Positions 27,033 to 34,438 of a stretch of DNA of 58,215 nt are shown piece after piece (the stretch's first letter is position 1; every line of letters begins with the position of its first letter). The translations under genes and the position numbers were made by a program. The notes beneath the pieces are model-generated. The model was not told the DNA's origin and made no database searches. It saw nothing but the letters and a program-made list of their open reading frames with translations. The stretch is from IMG/VR virus record IMGVR_UViG_3300005471_000017, positions 1 through 58,215 of that record. One strand, given 5' to 3'. The stretch is from a virus.

Positions 27033-27731
27033 CTATGTCAGTTCCAGATAGAAGCTGGTCAGCGCGTTGTCGTTCGACGAACTGTCAGGCATATCGCCGG
27101 TGACATCGGCGGGCGATGAGTTGTAGATCTTGTATTTGACAAAGCCCTGGTTGGGGGCCGTGAAGATTTCTGCATCTTCGGCCGGCGTGAAATCGCGGGC
27201 CGTGATGTTGGCCGTTGCGCGGTAACCCGCGAAAACAATGAGTGGGACAACGCCGCCCGAAGCATTGACCACCTGCGCGGCAGGATCACCATCGGTGATC
27301 TGGCTGCCGATGTCCTGCACTGTGACAGAGGAGATCGGCGCATCGCCACGGAACTGAAGTATAGCCTTGCGATCGGTATTTGCGCCGTCCATGCCGGTGA
27401 TGGACGTGCCATCCTCATTTCCGACTGCGATCTTGTAGGACCAGATATTCCTGGCGCTGCCACCATCGTTCAGCTCAAGGATCTGCGTGAATCCGGTCGG
27501 CACAACGGAGGTCGGCACTGGGCCGGCATTGGTGATGGCCCCGTCAAACATCACCAGCAGATCGCCTGCATTGATACTGGCTGGAGCGGTGATCGACGCC
27601 GCCGTCGCCGTGGTGCTAGCAATGAAGGAGACCGTGGTCAGCACAGCAGGCGGCGCGATGACGCTCCGGGTGAATATAGGCGCGATGAGTCCGCTGCGGA
27701 TGAACCGAGACTGGACAAATCGCGATTGCAT
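27033..27731 (-). CDS. Tail fibre/appendage protein, 232 aa
   Basis: A hydrophobic N-terminal stretch (about residues 10-45) leads into a beta-sandwich-like body: ITAPASINAGDLLVMFDGAI near 48, NIWSYKIAVGNEDGT near 95, and AILQFRGDAP near 122. The C-terminal NDNALTSFYLEL resembles the closing strand of phage tail-fibre beta domains seen in Rhizobiales prophages. There are no D-T-G tripeptides. It lies 3 bases after a 36-residue peptide gene. Confidence 0.6.
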   Translation of the reverse strand: MQSRFVQSRFIRSGLIAPIFTRSVIAPPAVLTTVSFIASTTATAASITAPASINAGDLLVMFDGAITNAGPVPTSVVPTGFTQILELNDGGSARNIWSYKIAVGNEDGTSITGMDGANTDRKAILQFRGDAPISSVTVQDIGSQITDGDPAAQVVNASGGVVPLIVFAGYRATANITARDFTPAEDAEIFTAPNQGFVKYKIYNSSPADVTGDMPDSSSNDNALTSFYLELT

Positions 27732-27734
27732 GGC

Positions 27735-27845
27735 TTAGTCGCCAGTCCAGACATACAGCTTGCCGGCGACGGCGGCGGCAATGCCGCCGCCGAGAGTCCC
27801 AGCGCGTGAAGCGCGCCAGTCTTTGGCACTTGATCCAACCGCCAT
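27735..27845 (-). CDS. Tiny tail-operon peptide, 36 aa
   Basis: The reading frame from an ATG at 27845 encodes MAVGSSAKDWRASRAGTLGG followed by an Ala/Gly segment and KLYVWTGD. An AAGAGAA ribosome site lies 8 bases before the start, and the stop is 3 bases before the next gene. The ending is strikingly like that of the 125-residue protein at 30.6 kb (GTLFVWTYSG), so the two may share a beta motif at the fibre tip. Could be a remnant of a longer protein. Confidence 0.5.
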   Translation of the reverse strand: MAVGSSAKDWRASRAGTLGGGIAAAVAGKLYVWTGD

Positions 27846-27875
27846 TGTGGGTTCTCTTGGTTATGGGGTGGTGAA

Positions 27876-29324
27876 CTAAGGCCCGTCGATCAAATCTGCG
27901 GTGCAATTCGTCACCGAGCCGTTCTCGACGGAGATATTCGCGTAGCCATTGCCAGATGCGCCAACAACTGTAAGGCCGTCCACATTGGTGTTTAGTCCGG
28001 TAGACAACAGCCCAACCGATCCGCCCTGACCTGACGGCGCGGCATAATCCGGGGCCGTACAGATGCCGCCCTGAACGGTGATATTTGGATTGCCCACATT
28101 GATGACGATACCGCGCAGGCTGTCATTTTGAGCGTTGACATAGCCCTCTTGGAGCATTGTCAGATTGTCAATCGTGCCGCCAGCCGCGACGTGATCATCG
28201 CCGATATTTGTATTGATGTTGATGATCGGATTTGCGGCATTGAAAGCGGCGCTGAACTGACTGTCCGCTTCGATGGTGATTTCAGCATCCTCGATCAGCC
28301 ATCCACCAGCATCGTTCATCGACATCACGGCATTGATCAAGGTGGGGCGAATGAATTCTATGCCGTCTGACTTAAAGGCTTCCATGCCCGCTGTCAGATA
28401 AGCGCTGTCCACGGAACAATCGAATATGCCGCCACCGACACTATCCGACCATTGAAACATCCATTGGATATACGCCAACAGTGGCTCTGTCACGACGCAC
28501 TGGCAGTTGTATGCATTCACGTCATCGCTGAACGCTGCACCGTAAGCGCGCTGAAAAACATCCTCTACGCGACAATTCTCAATGCGACCATCAGATGAAT
28601 TCAGGAATGATATTCCTGACGAATAGGATGCCCCACCCGGAAAACTTGTTTGCGTTACTATAACCCCGAGACCAAATCCTTGATTCCTGGCATTTCCCAC
28701 ACATGCCAAGTCTTGAACGACAACTCTGTTCGATCGGTAGACATCGACAATGTAGCTATGGAAAATGCCCTTCGGCACGAAGAGCGAAGACTCCGTAACA
28801 CCCTGTCCAACAATTTTCCATCCATGGCAACTATCAAATAAGACTGCTTCGGATATCGCAAAATCGCTCGCGGGGATCGTCACGATGATTTCTTGGCCCC
28901 CTTGCGCTATTGCATCGCTTATCGCAGGGGAATTATCAAAATAAACAGCGGCGGCAACTGTGGCGACCTCCGCTGTCTTGTCAATCGTTATCTGATTGCC
29001 AACCACATTGGTTATGTTGGCGACCAACGACAACGGAATAGCCTTCTCGCGATAGTAATTGACCGCATCCTGCATCCACGTTCCGGAGACGTAGCGATAG
29101 ACATCTCCGCTCGTTTCCAGCCAGGAAAACGTGCCATCCGTTTGAGTGTGATCCGCCAGCATGGTTGCTTCGTCGGCATAACTTAACGCTGGCCAAGTTC
29201 CGCCCACTCCACGCGTGCCGCGCTGTCCGTTGCCAGTCTCACCTCCAATTTCGACGATCAGCCGGTCTCCAACCGTGAAGCCGGTTGCGCTGGCGACGGT
29301 AAGTGTATTGGAGCCCTGGAGCAT
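27876..29324 (-). CDS. Right-handed beta-helix tailspike domain, 482 aa from ATG (frame open upstream)
   Basis: Short rungs typical of pectate-lyase-like parallel beta-helices run from about 160 to 470 (SNRVVVQDLACVGNARNQGF, ISFLNSSDGRIENCRVEDV, IDNLTMLQEG). The start at 29324 has no ribosome site. The same frame is open upstream to 29492 with no ATG, GTG or TTG, and it reads RSIGDYGAAAIATTGS just before this Met. R-S-x-x-D-Y/F-G-A is a usual entry to phage beta-helix tailspikes. This points to production as a +1 frameshift fusion with the gene ending at 29386. It would bind or degrade host surface polysaccharide. Confidence 0.8.
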   Translation of the reverse strand: MLQGSNTLTVASATGFTVGDRLIVEIGGETGNGQRGTRGVGGTWPALSYADEATMLADHTQTDGTFSWLETSGDVYRYVSGTWMQDAVNYYREKAIPLSLVANITNVVGNQITIDKTAEVATVAAAVYFDNSPAISDAIAQGGQEIIVTIPASDFAISEAVLFDSCHGWKIVGQGVTESSLFVPKGIFHSYIVDVYRSNRVVVQDLACVGNARNQGFGLGVIVTQTSFPGGASYSSGISFLNSSDGRIENCRVEDVFQRAYGAAFSDDVNAYNCQCVVTEPLLAYIQWMFQWSDSVGGGIFDCSVDSAYLTAGMEAFKSDGIEFIRPTLINAVMSMNDAGGWLIEDAEITIEADSQFSAAFNAANPIININTNIGDDHVAAGGTIDNLTMLQEGYVNAQNDSLRGIVINVGNPNITVQGGICTAPDYAAPSGQGGSVGLLSTGLNTNVDGLTVVGASGNGYANISVENGSVTNCTADLIDGP

Positions 29325-29379
29325 TGAGCCCGTCGTTGCTATAGCTGCCGCACCGTAATCGCCAATGCTGCGAGGGTAC

Positions 29380-29400
29380 GCCTCGTTAAAGAAACACCTG
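29380..29400 (-). promoter_or_regulatory. Candidate RF2-like programmed +1 frameshift site
   Basis: Reading the minus strand: CAGGTGTTTCTTTAACGAGG. The upstream tail-fibre frame ends GTG TTT CTT TAA. A slip of +1 from CTT to TTT continues AAC GAG into the beta-helix frame. This matches the bacterial prfB (RF2) arrangement of an SD-like element, 3-nt spacer, CTT, stop, C: here AGGTG, TTT, CTT, TAA, C. AGGTG is complementary to the 16S anti-SD. The predicted fusion is about 922 residues (419 + 503). The identity of the signal is read directly; its use is inference. Confidence 0.6.
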
Positions 29401-30645
29401 TAGTTCGCCGTTTGACATGAGATAGTTTTTCCACGCGGTGGCGCGACGGATATAACCGTTGATGAAATTGCCGTCCGCCAGATCGCATCCTAACCTCGAC
29501 GCGGTGAGGCCGCCCGGCGCTGTAGCGGAGGTATCGCTTGCAACTGTTCCGCCGCCCATGCACAGAGCAATATCATTGGCGGCAACGCGAGCCGCCGCTT
29601 TTACCGTAGTTCCGGCCGATGCCGTATTCGCGACCGTAACGGCATATGTCGCGTCAGCATCAGCAATTCTTGCAGACATGCCCGTCTGCTCAAGGATGCT
29701 GAGATTATCCGTGGCGTCAAATGCCCAGACCACCGCATTATTTACATTCTTAGCCGTCCACTCAGCGACAATGCTGTCTTGGCTACCATCGAACCACGTT
29801 AAGTCGGAAAACGTAACGACATCAGCAGCGCGCGAGGCAGATGAAGCCCCGGTCGGAATATATGACGAGGCCGAGCCCACAGCTTCAAGCTGCGCACCCC
29901 AAAGATAGTAACCAGAGGCACCATCTCCTGCATAGGAAGTAATGTTGTTACCTGTCGCGGAATAAAGCTCCAGAAAGTGCGTGCCAACACCCAAAGTTGC
30001 CGTGAGCGTGCAGCGATACCATCCGTCAGCGAGCGCTTCGATGCTCGCCGTTCCATTCGCCACGGTGCCTATCGATCCAGAACCAGAGAGATTAAACCAT
30101 GCCCGATAGGTAGCAACGCCTTCGAACCATATTAAAAACCACGTTCTTTCCGCTGGTTTTACATAAACCGAAGCGGTGTGGACCCCCGATATTGCAAAAC
30201 CACTGTTATGATAAACGCCGTGAGTTGCTGTAATGGCAGTCTCGGTAATCCGATCGGCTGTAAGCGTACCATCTGGCGCGGTAATGGCATTTGCCGTGCG
30301 CGTGGCGTTCTGGGCTGCCCAGGCTGCCGATGCAAAATCTTGGCTTTGCGTTGCCAGATTGGTCCTGGCTTCTTCGACCAGAAGCCCCCGATCTCCACGC
30401 CGCAGAGTGTTGTTCCCAAAGCTCTGCAACACCCCAGAGGATGTCGTGTAATATGCAGACGAAGCTCGTGCGCAACTTAGCAGGGAGGCGATTGTCACTT
30501 CTGCCCCATCATTCCAGGCGCGATCATTGATCAAATCGACGTCCATCGTCGCCAACGCCGCGCCCGACTGCAACACCCAGCTCGGGACACCACCCCCACC
30601 CAGCGCCGCCTGCCAAAGTCCTATCCATGGTCCAAGCAATCCCAT
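29386..30645 (-). CDS. Tail fibre protein, 419 aa (probable N-terminal part of a fusion)
   Basis: The ATG at 30645 follows the previous stop by 4 bases; an earlier start overlaps that gene. Opening GLLGPWIGLWQAALGG, then a WxLQSGA-type region, and repeated beta segments (GLLVEEARTNLATQSQDF near 87, SVYVKPAERTWFL near 155, GYYLWGAQLEAVGSASSYIP near 245) typify phage tail fibres with carbohydrate-binding jelly rolls. The end, GYIRRATAWKNYLMSNGELQ, is the usual LamG-like terminus. The last codons before the stop form the frameshift cassette described separately. No D-T-G. Confidence 0.75.
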   Translation of the reverse strand: MGLLGPWIGLWQAALGGGGVPSWVLQSGAALATMDVDLINDRAWNDGAEVTIASLLSCARASSAYYTTSSGVLQSFGNNTLRRGDRGLLVEEARTNLATQSQDFASAAWAAQNATRTANAITAPDGTLTADRITETAITATHGVYHNSGFAISGVHTASVYVKPAERTWFLIWFEGVATYRAWFNLSGSGSIGTVANGTASIEALADGWYRCTLTATLGVGTHFLELYSATGNNITSYAGDGASGYYLWGAQLEAVGSASSYIPTGASSASRAADVVTFSDLTWFDGSQDSIVAEWTAKNVNNAVVWAFDATDNLSILEQTGMSARIADADATYAVTVANTASAGTTVKAAARVAANDIALCMGGGTVASDTSATAPGGLTASRLGCDLADGNFINGYIRRATAWKNYLMSNGELQVFL

Positions 30646-30649
30646 TGGA

Positions 30650-31027
30650 TTAGCCGCTATATGTCCAGACGAATAACGTGCCGACAACGGCGGATCCACC
30701 TGGCGTCACTTTAACTCTCAGCCTGTCGCCGGCCGCCACGATGGGATTATACTGATCAACCCCCGTATCAAAGCCGTCTGAGGAATGGCTCGGTTGCACC
30801 GGCACATTTGTGAAGTCCGCGCCGAGGCAATCGTTGTTGTCGTAGAAGACCCAACCGTTGCCCGTATCGGCGGCGCCCTCGCTCAGCAAACTGAGTTGGA
30901 GGTCGCCTCCCGTGTCGCCCGTTATGGCATCCCACCGCATTTGTTGGACGGCGCCAGTGAAAGGCGGCCCGGTATCGGTCCAGACCCCAGAACCTGTGGA
31001 GACATCAAATCTCTGCCGTGTCAGCAT
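30650..31027 (-). CDS. Small tail protein with four D-T-G motifs, 125 aa
   Basis: The protein is a single beta domain: MLTRQRFDVSTGSGVW at the start, DLQLSLLSEG near 43, a WVFYDNNDCLGADF motif near 58, GDRLRVKVTPGG near 100 and GTLFVWTYSG at the end. Homologous small proteins recur in tail regions of alphaproteobacterial prophages. Four D-T-G tripeptides occur; some may be native to this family, which matters for the repeat question. It is followed closely by the fibre gene. Confidence 0.65.
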   Translation of the reverse strand: MLTRQRFDVSTGSGVWTDTGPPFTGAVQQMRWDAITGDTGGDLQLSLLSEGAADTGNGWVFYDNNDCLGADFTNVPVQPSHSSDGFDTGVDQYNPIVAAGDRLRVKVTPGGSAVVGTLFVWTYSG

Positions 31028-31046
31028 TGGATTTTCCTGTCCTGCA

Positions 31047-31286
31047 TCATGGGTGCTTCTCCGCGGCGCGCTTCTTGCGCATTCCGTTGCGAGCGCGCTC
31101 GCGATTGGTGTCGGGGTTGTCAGCGCGCCATTTGGCCTGGCGCTGAGCGTTGGACTTGCCGCCCGTCCGCTTGCTGGTCGCTGGCGTGGAGTTAATAATG
31201 TTATTAACTGGCTTGGCAGGCTTCTGGCTGTTATCGAACCGGCGCTCGCGAAGGGCGCGAATCTGATCCAGCTTACTGATCGCCAT
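31047..31286 (-). CDS. Small basic protein, 79 aa
   Basis: Strongly basic and polar: MAISKLDQIRALRERRFDNS, then a Ser/Lys-rich middle and NAQRQAKWRADNPDTNRERA near the end. The latter resembles helices found in DNA-binding or resolvase-type phage proteins. It overlaps the small terminase gene by 14 bases. The function is unknown. Confidence 0.5.
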   Translation of the reverse strand: MAISKLDQIRALRERRFDNSQKPAKPVNNIINSTPATSKRTGGKSNAQRQAKWRADNPDTNRERARNGMRKKRAAEKHP

Positions 31287-31866
31287 CGACCTTGGCTTCG
31301 CGCAGCACTTCGATGATAGCGCGGGCGAGATCTCTCGTCGGAGCCTCAGGGATAAGCGGCGCGCCCCCCTCGCCAGTCACCGCGACCTTATCGCCGTAGA
31401 CCTTGGGCAGCGCCTTGGACAAGATCCACTTGCGGGTCTCGACGCGGAGTTTGGAGCGCTGGACATGCTCGCCATTGACGACCCAGGTCGATTCCTTGTC
31501 GTCGCCGTGACGGCGCTCCATCCAGTCATTCGAGCCATCGTCGCTGATTTCGAGCAGTTCATCGGCCATTTTCATATAGCCGACTTCACGCGCAGCGCGA
31601 TATTTCGCAGAAATCGGATGATCGGGATTGACGGCCCAACTGCGCACTGTGCTCTCTGCGGGCAGGTTATCGCCAGCGCAGATGGCATTCAGACTTTCGC
31701 CCTCGGCCAGACGAGCGCAGATCAGATCGGCAATCTCTTCGGTGTAGATAGTCGGGCGCCCGGCGCTTTCCTGCTTCGGCTTCTTCGGCTTCACCTCTTT
31801 GGGCTGGAGGGATGTAGCCGATTTCGAGGAAGTTCGCTTTTTGTTAGGTGACGGGGACTTGGCCAT
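31273..31866 (-). CDS. terS: Terminase small subunit-like protein, 197 aa
   Basis: After a Lys/Ser/Pro-rich tail of 35 residues the family block is clear: GRPTIYTEEIADLICARLAE near 37 and STVRSWAVNP near 70, a helix-turn-helix that recognises pac sites. It continues with KYRAAREVGYMKMADELLEI, then a charged ERRHGDDKES region and IKK-like conserved WILSKALPKVYGDK near 145. It would deliver phage DNA to the large subunit, which lies 17 kb away on the same strand. The separation is unusual and reflects the inserted fibre and cargo genes. Confidence 0.85.
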   Translation of the reverse strand: MAKSPSPNKKRTSSKSATSLQPKEVKPKKPKQESAGRPTIYTEEIADLICARLAEGESLNAICAGDNLPAESTVRSWAVNPDHPISAKYRAAREVGYMKMADELLEISDDGSNDWMERRHGDDKESTWVVNGEHVQRSKLRVETRKWILSKALPKVYGDKVAVTGEGGAPLIPEAPTRDLARAIIEVLREAKVDGDQ

Positions 31867-32122
31867 GCGCCTGCGGCTCTAGAAGAGCGAAGGTCTTGGA
31901 CTCGCTCCATGTGTTGACGAAAGTGATGCCTGCGACGGTGGCGCACAGAAAGTTCTGCTTGCCCCATTTGAAGATGCGAGACGGGCCGTCGATTGCCGGG
32001 TTGAAGCCAAGTTTCTCGAAATCGTCTCCGTCAAGCAGGACGGCGACATGGCTGAAGGCGTTCACGCCGCACTCTCTCATAGCATCAGAGAAAGCCATGA
32101 TCGCCTCGCGGTCCAGTGTCAC
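31844..32122 (-). CDS. Hypothetical protein, 92 aa
   Basis: Alpha/beta pattern: REAIMAFSDAMRECG helix, HVAVLLDGDDFEKLGF strand-helix, FLCATVAGITFVNTW strands. It overlaps terS by 23 bases and the upstream gene by 4, so it belongs to the operon. I see no domain. Confidence 0.5.
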   Translation of the reverse strand: MTLDREAIMAFSDAMRECGVNAFSHVAVLLDGDDFEKLGFNPAIDGPSRIFKWGKQNFLCATVAGITFVNTWSESKTFALLEPQAHGQVPVT

Positions 32123-32508
32123 GAAAACGCCCCGCCTTCACCCAAAGGCGCATCCGCGTCCCTGAACTTCAGCCCGCCGTTTTCCATCATGTTGCGGGTC
32201 TCCTCCTCGAACTGTTCGGCGGAGAGCTTGCGAAAGGGCGCGGGAGGAGGCGCTGGGGGCTGAATGGCTTCGGCCGGCTGCTCCGGGGCCTTCACTGTCT
32301 TTGCGGGCTGCACGGGCTCTCCTGAGGCTTTGACGACGCCCTCGCATGATGGGACTTCGACGAGGTGCGCGATGATGCCGCCGCCGAGAATGCCTGCGAG
32401 GCGGTCATGCATGATCTTGGCTTCGTTTTCCGTGTGATGAGCCGAGAACACGTCGAGCTTGCCGTCCTGGCCGGTGATGATGATGAGATAGCCGGGGAGG
32501 TCGGACAT
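32119..32508 (-). CDS. Hypothetical protein with Pro-rich linker, 129 aa
   Basis: The first 55 residues form a compact fold (YLIIITGQDGKLDVFSAHHT). A Pro/Ala-rich linker follows at about 70-92, and a C-terminal helix (KLSAEQFEEETRNMMENGG) closes the protein. It couples to the next gene by ATGA. The family is unknown. Confidence 0.5.
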   Translation of the reverse strand: MSDLPGYLIIITGQDGKLDVFSAHHTENEAKIMHDRLAGILGGGIIAHLVEVPSCEGVVKASGEPVQPAKTVKAPEQPAEAIQPPAPPPAPFRKLSAEQFEEETRNMMENGGLKFRDADAPLGEGGAFS

Positions 32509-32513
32509 CGGGC

Positions 32514-32909
32514 TCAGTGCTCGTAGTGCTTCTGCTTCGTGGTAGCGAGCAGGGATTTGATAACGGCTGGAGGCAGGTCATAGTCCCGCGTGACGAAGCG
32601 CTCTGTGCCAGCAACGGTGCGCATGACGATCACGGCGACCTTGTTCTCCTTGGGATAGACCTGGACCAGGACGCCGGATTCATCGAGGACGATGGGGTGG
32701 AGCGCGCCGGCTTCAGCGAAGCGCTGCTGGGCGATGGCCATGGCGTCGTCGAAGAGCGGGCGATGCTTTTTGATCGCGCGGAACTTGCCGGGCGCTTCGT
32801 ATTCGACCAGCAGATTGTTCATGGCCGCCAGATGACGGTGATCGATGACGACGTGCATTGAGGCCGGAAGGCCGTCGAGGACTTCGCCGTTTTTGCGGTC
32901 AAGAGGCAT
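32514..32909 (-). CDS. Hypothetical phage protein, 131 aa
   Basis: A beta-rich protein: MHVVIDHRHLAAMNNLLVEY near residue 18, VLVQVYPKENKVAVIVMRTV near 82, then a C-terminal helix AVIKSLLATTKQKH. Neither motif is diagnostic. It sits in the small-gene cluster between terminase small subunit and a ribbon-helix-helix gene. Confidence 0.5.
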   Translation of the reverse strand: MPLDRKNGEVLDGLPASMHVVIDHRHLAAMNNLLVEYEAPGKFRAIKKHRPLFDDAMAIAQQRFAEAGALHPIVLDESGVLVQVYPKENKVAVIVMRTVAGTERFVTRDYDLPPAVIKSLLATTKQKHYEH

Positions 32910-32912
32910 CCT

Positions 32913-33074
32913 CTACTTCGCTCCTTCGGCAATCGTGCGCTTGCGCTGCGCTCCGGATTTGCGGGCGACCGAGTAGGCGATGGCGACCGCCTGCTTTGGA
33001 TCACGGCCCGAACGCACCTCTGTGGCAATATTCGCCGCGATGGTCGCCTTGGATGTTCCGGATTTCAGCGGCAT
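32913..33074 (-). CDS. Small basic phage protein, 53 aa
   Basis: An ATG at 33074 opens a 53-residue frame, MPLKSGTSKATIAANIATEV and on, with RSGRDPKQAVAIAYSVARKS in the middle and a basic end. This pattern (PLKxGxSxxxIxxNIxxxxxxGxPxxQAVAIA) is a widely conserved small phage protein of unknown role. It stops 3 bases before the next gene and starts 2 bases after the RHH gene stop. Confidence 0.75.
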   Translation of the reverse strand: MPLKSGTSKATIAANIATEVRSGRDPKQAVAIAYSVARKSGAQRKRTIAEGAK

Positions 33075-33076
33075 TT

Positions 33077-33328
33077 CTACTGGCTCATCTCGCCTTCGGA
33101 TGGTTTATCTGCGGTTTCATCTCGCGCAGCTGCGCGTTCTCGGCTTTTTCTGATGCTTCGCTCCGCGTAATCCGGGCTAAGGCATTCTTCTTCTACAAGA
33201 AGCTTCTTCACCGCGTAGCGAAGAAGGGCTCCATAACTTGTATCCGCAGGCTGCTTTTTAAGCCAAAGCTCCATCGCTTCGCGCATTTCTGCATCGATGC
33301 GGACATTGAGGGTGAGGTCTTTTCTCAT
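33077..33328 (-). CDS. Ribbon-helix-helix-like DNA-binding protein, 83 aa
   Basis: RKDLTLNVRIDAEMREAMEL is a CopG/Arc-type strand plus first helix; SYGALLRYAVKKLLVEEECL is the second helix. The C-terminus is charged and basic. A perfect 16-bp palindrome, a likely operator, lies 41 bp upstream of the start, so autoregulation is a reasonable guess. It is the first gene of the leftward cluster here. Confidence 0.7.
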   Translation of the reverse strand: MRKDLTLNVRIDAEMREAMELWLKKQPADTSYGALLRYAVKKLLVEEECLSPDYAERSIRKSRERAAARDETADKPSEGEMSQ

Positions 33329-33368
33329 GACCTCAATGTATCACGTCGTATCTACTATGCAACTTCGT

Positions 33369-33384
33369 GTTAATAAGTATTAAC
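33369..33384. promoter_or_regulatory. Palindromic operator GTTAATA-AG-TATTAAC
   Basis: A perfect 7+2+7 inverted repeat in an A/T-rich stretch between the ribbon-helix-helix gene (leftward) and the moron gene (rightward). It ends 6 bases before the -35 element of the rightward promoter. It is a fitting site for a dimeric RHH protein; binding is inference. Confidence 0.6.
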
Positions 33385-33390
33385 GAGATG

Positions 33391-33419
33391 TTGTGTGTTA
33401 CAATGTGTTCGGCTATTAT
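33391..33419 (+). promoter_or_regulatory. Sigma70-like promoter of the moron gene
   Basis: The -35 element TTGTGT, a 17-base spacer and the -10 element TATTAT (five of six consensus bases) point rightward. The predicted start lies about 175 bases before the ATG at 33602. Confidence 0.5.
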
Positions 33420-33520
33420 GCATTTGCTACAGCATAAGCGACGAACTGGCACCGATAGCTACTGGCGGACTTGCCACAGAGCTCACAGGAACCAGGGAGG
33501 ACCGGAAAAGTCCCCGTCAG

Positions 33521-33562
33521 CAAACAAAAAGCCCGACGACGAGTTCGTACCTCGCGCCGGGC
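33521..33562 (-). terminator. Rho-independent-type hairpin with T tract on the minus strand
   Basis: A GC-rich imperfect stem (GCCCG and CGAG arms pairing with CTCG and CGGGC) is followed on the minus strand by TTTTTGTTTG. It would stop leftward transcription entering the RHH cluster. On the plus strand it lies in the leader of the moron gene and could act as a leader structure. Confidence 0.45.
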
Positions 33563-33601
33563 CATGCATGTGATCAACCACTTCGAAAAGGCAAATCACA
33601 C

Positions 33602-34435
33602 ATGACCGAGAATATCAGAACCCGGCCGCATGACAAGATCGCGGCTGTCATTGCGGCCGTTCCGCTGATCGTCGCCGAGACGGCGCTCAATGCGGAGCAC
33701 CTCGCCCAGGCGGAAGGATGGATGTCCACCCTTGTGCTGGGCGCTGTCGGCGCGACACTCGCGGCGGCCGCGGCGCTGCCGATCGCGGAACGGGCGGCGG
33801 TGCGCGGATACTGGCTCAAGGCCATCGGCCTCGGGCTGTTCTTCGCGACCATGCTCGCCTTCTCCTTCACGACCAGCGTGAGCCGGGTCGGATCGAAGAT
33901 GGATGGCGAGATCGCCGAGGCCGGCAGCCATAACGGCAAGCTGATCCTGGCGGGCGATGCTTACCACGCCGCGCAGGAGGCCCAGAAGACCGAATGCGCG
34001 ACTGGGCGCGGCAGCAGATGTCGGGACGCCGAGAAGGCCACTGGCGCAGCCAGGCTTGCCCTCGCGGCCGCACCGGCGCCTAAGACTGAGGATGCCATGA
34101 CGCGGCGTCTCGCCTCCGTCACCGGCCTCAGCAAGGAGACGGTGCAGCTCTACCAGCCGCTGCTGTTCCCGCTGGCGCTGCAGTGGGGCGGCTTCATGTT
34201 CCTCGCCTATGGCCTGGCGCCTCGGCGGAAAGAGAAATTCGCCGTCGCTGTCGAGCCCATTACGATCGAGCCCGAACCGACCAAGAAGGCCAAGCCGAAG
34301 ACGGTCCGGAAGAAGAAGCTGAAGCAGATCACCTACCAGCCTGCCATATCCGCAAAGGTGGATGGCAGAACCATCGCCGGAAGACGACGGAAGCTGGCGA
34401 ATGATGATGCGGACTTCGTTCCCGCTTTCGCATGA
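33602..34435 (+). CDS. Membrane-protein moron, 277 aa
   Basis: A plus-strand gene among minus-strand genes, with its own promoter upstream and an intrinsic terminator 7 bases after the stop. The ATG at 33602 is preceded by GAAAAGG. Hydrophobic segments lie at about 10-28, 41-62, 68-90 and 190-212. A polar segment with CATGRGSRC (about 130-180) lies between the third and fourth, and the last 60 residues are Lys-rich and probably cytoplasmic. There is no known family. Such autonomous units are usually expressed in the lysogen, so a host-altering or superinfection role is plausible. Confidence 0.7.
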   Translation: MTENIRTRPHDKIAAVIAAVPLIVAETALNAEHLAQAEGWMSTLVLGAVGATLAAAAALPIAERAAVRGYWLKAIGLGLFFATMLAFSFTTSVSRVGSKMDGEIAEAGSHNGKLILAGDAYHAAQEAQKTECATGRGSRCRDAEKATGAARLALAAAPAPKTEDAMTRRLASVTGLSKETVQLYQPLLFPLALQWGGFMFLAYGLAPRRKEKFAVAVEPITIEPEPTKKAKPKTVRKKKLKQITYQPAISAKVDGRTIAGRRRKLANDDADFVPAFA

Positions 34436-34438
34436 AAC

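Noticed and set aside
1-31000. Diversity-generating retroelement, as in BPP-1-like podoviruses
   Set aside because: No reverse transcriptase gene, no accessory protein and no template/variable repeat pair found.
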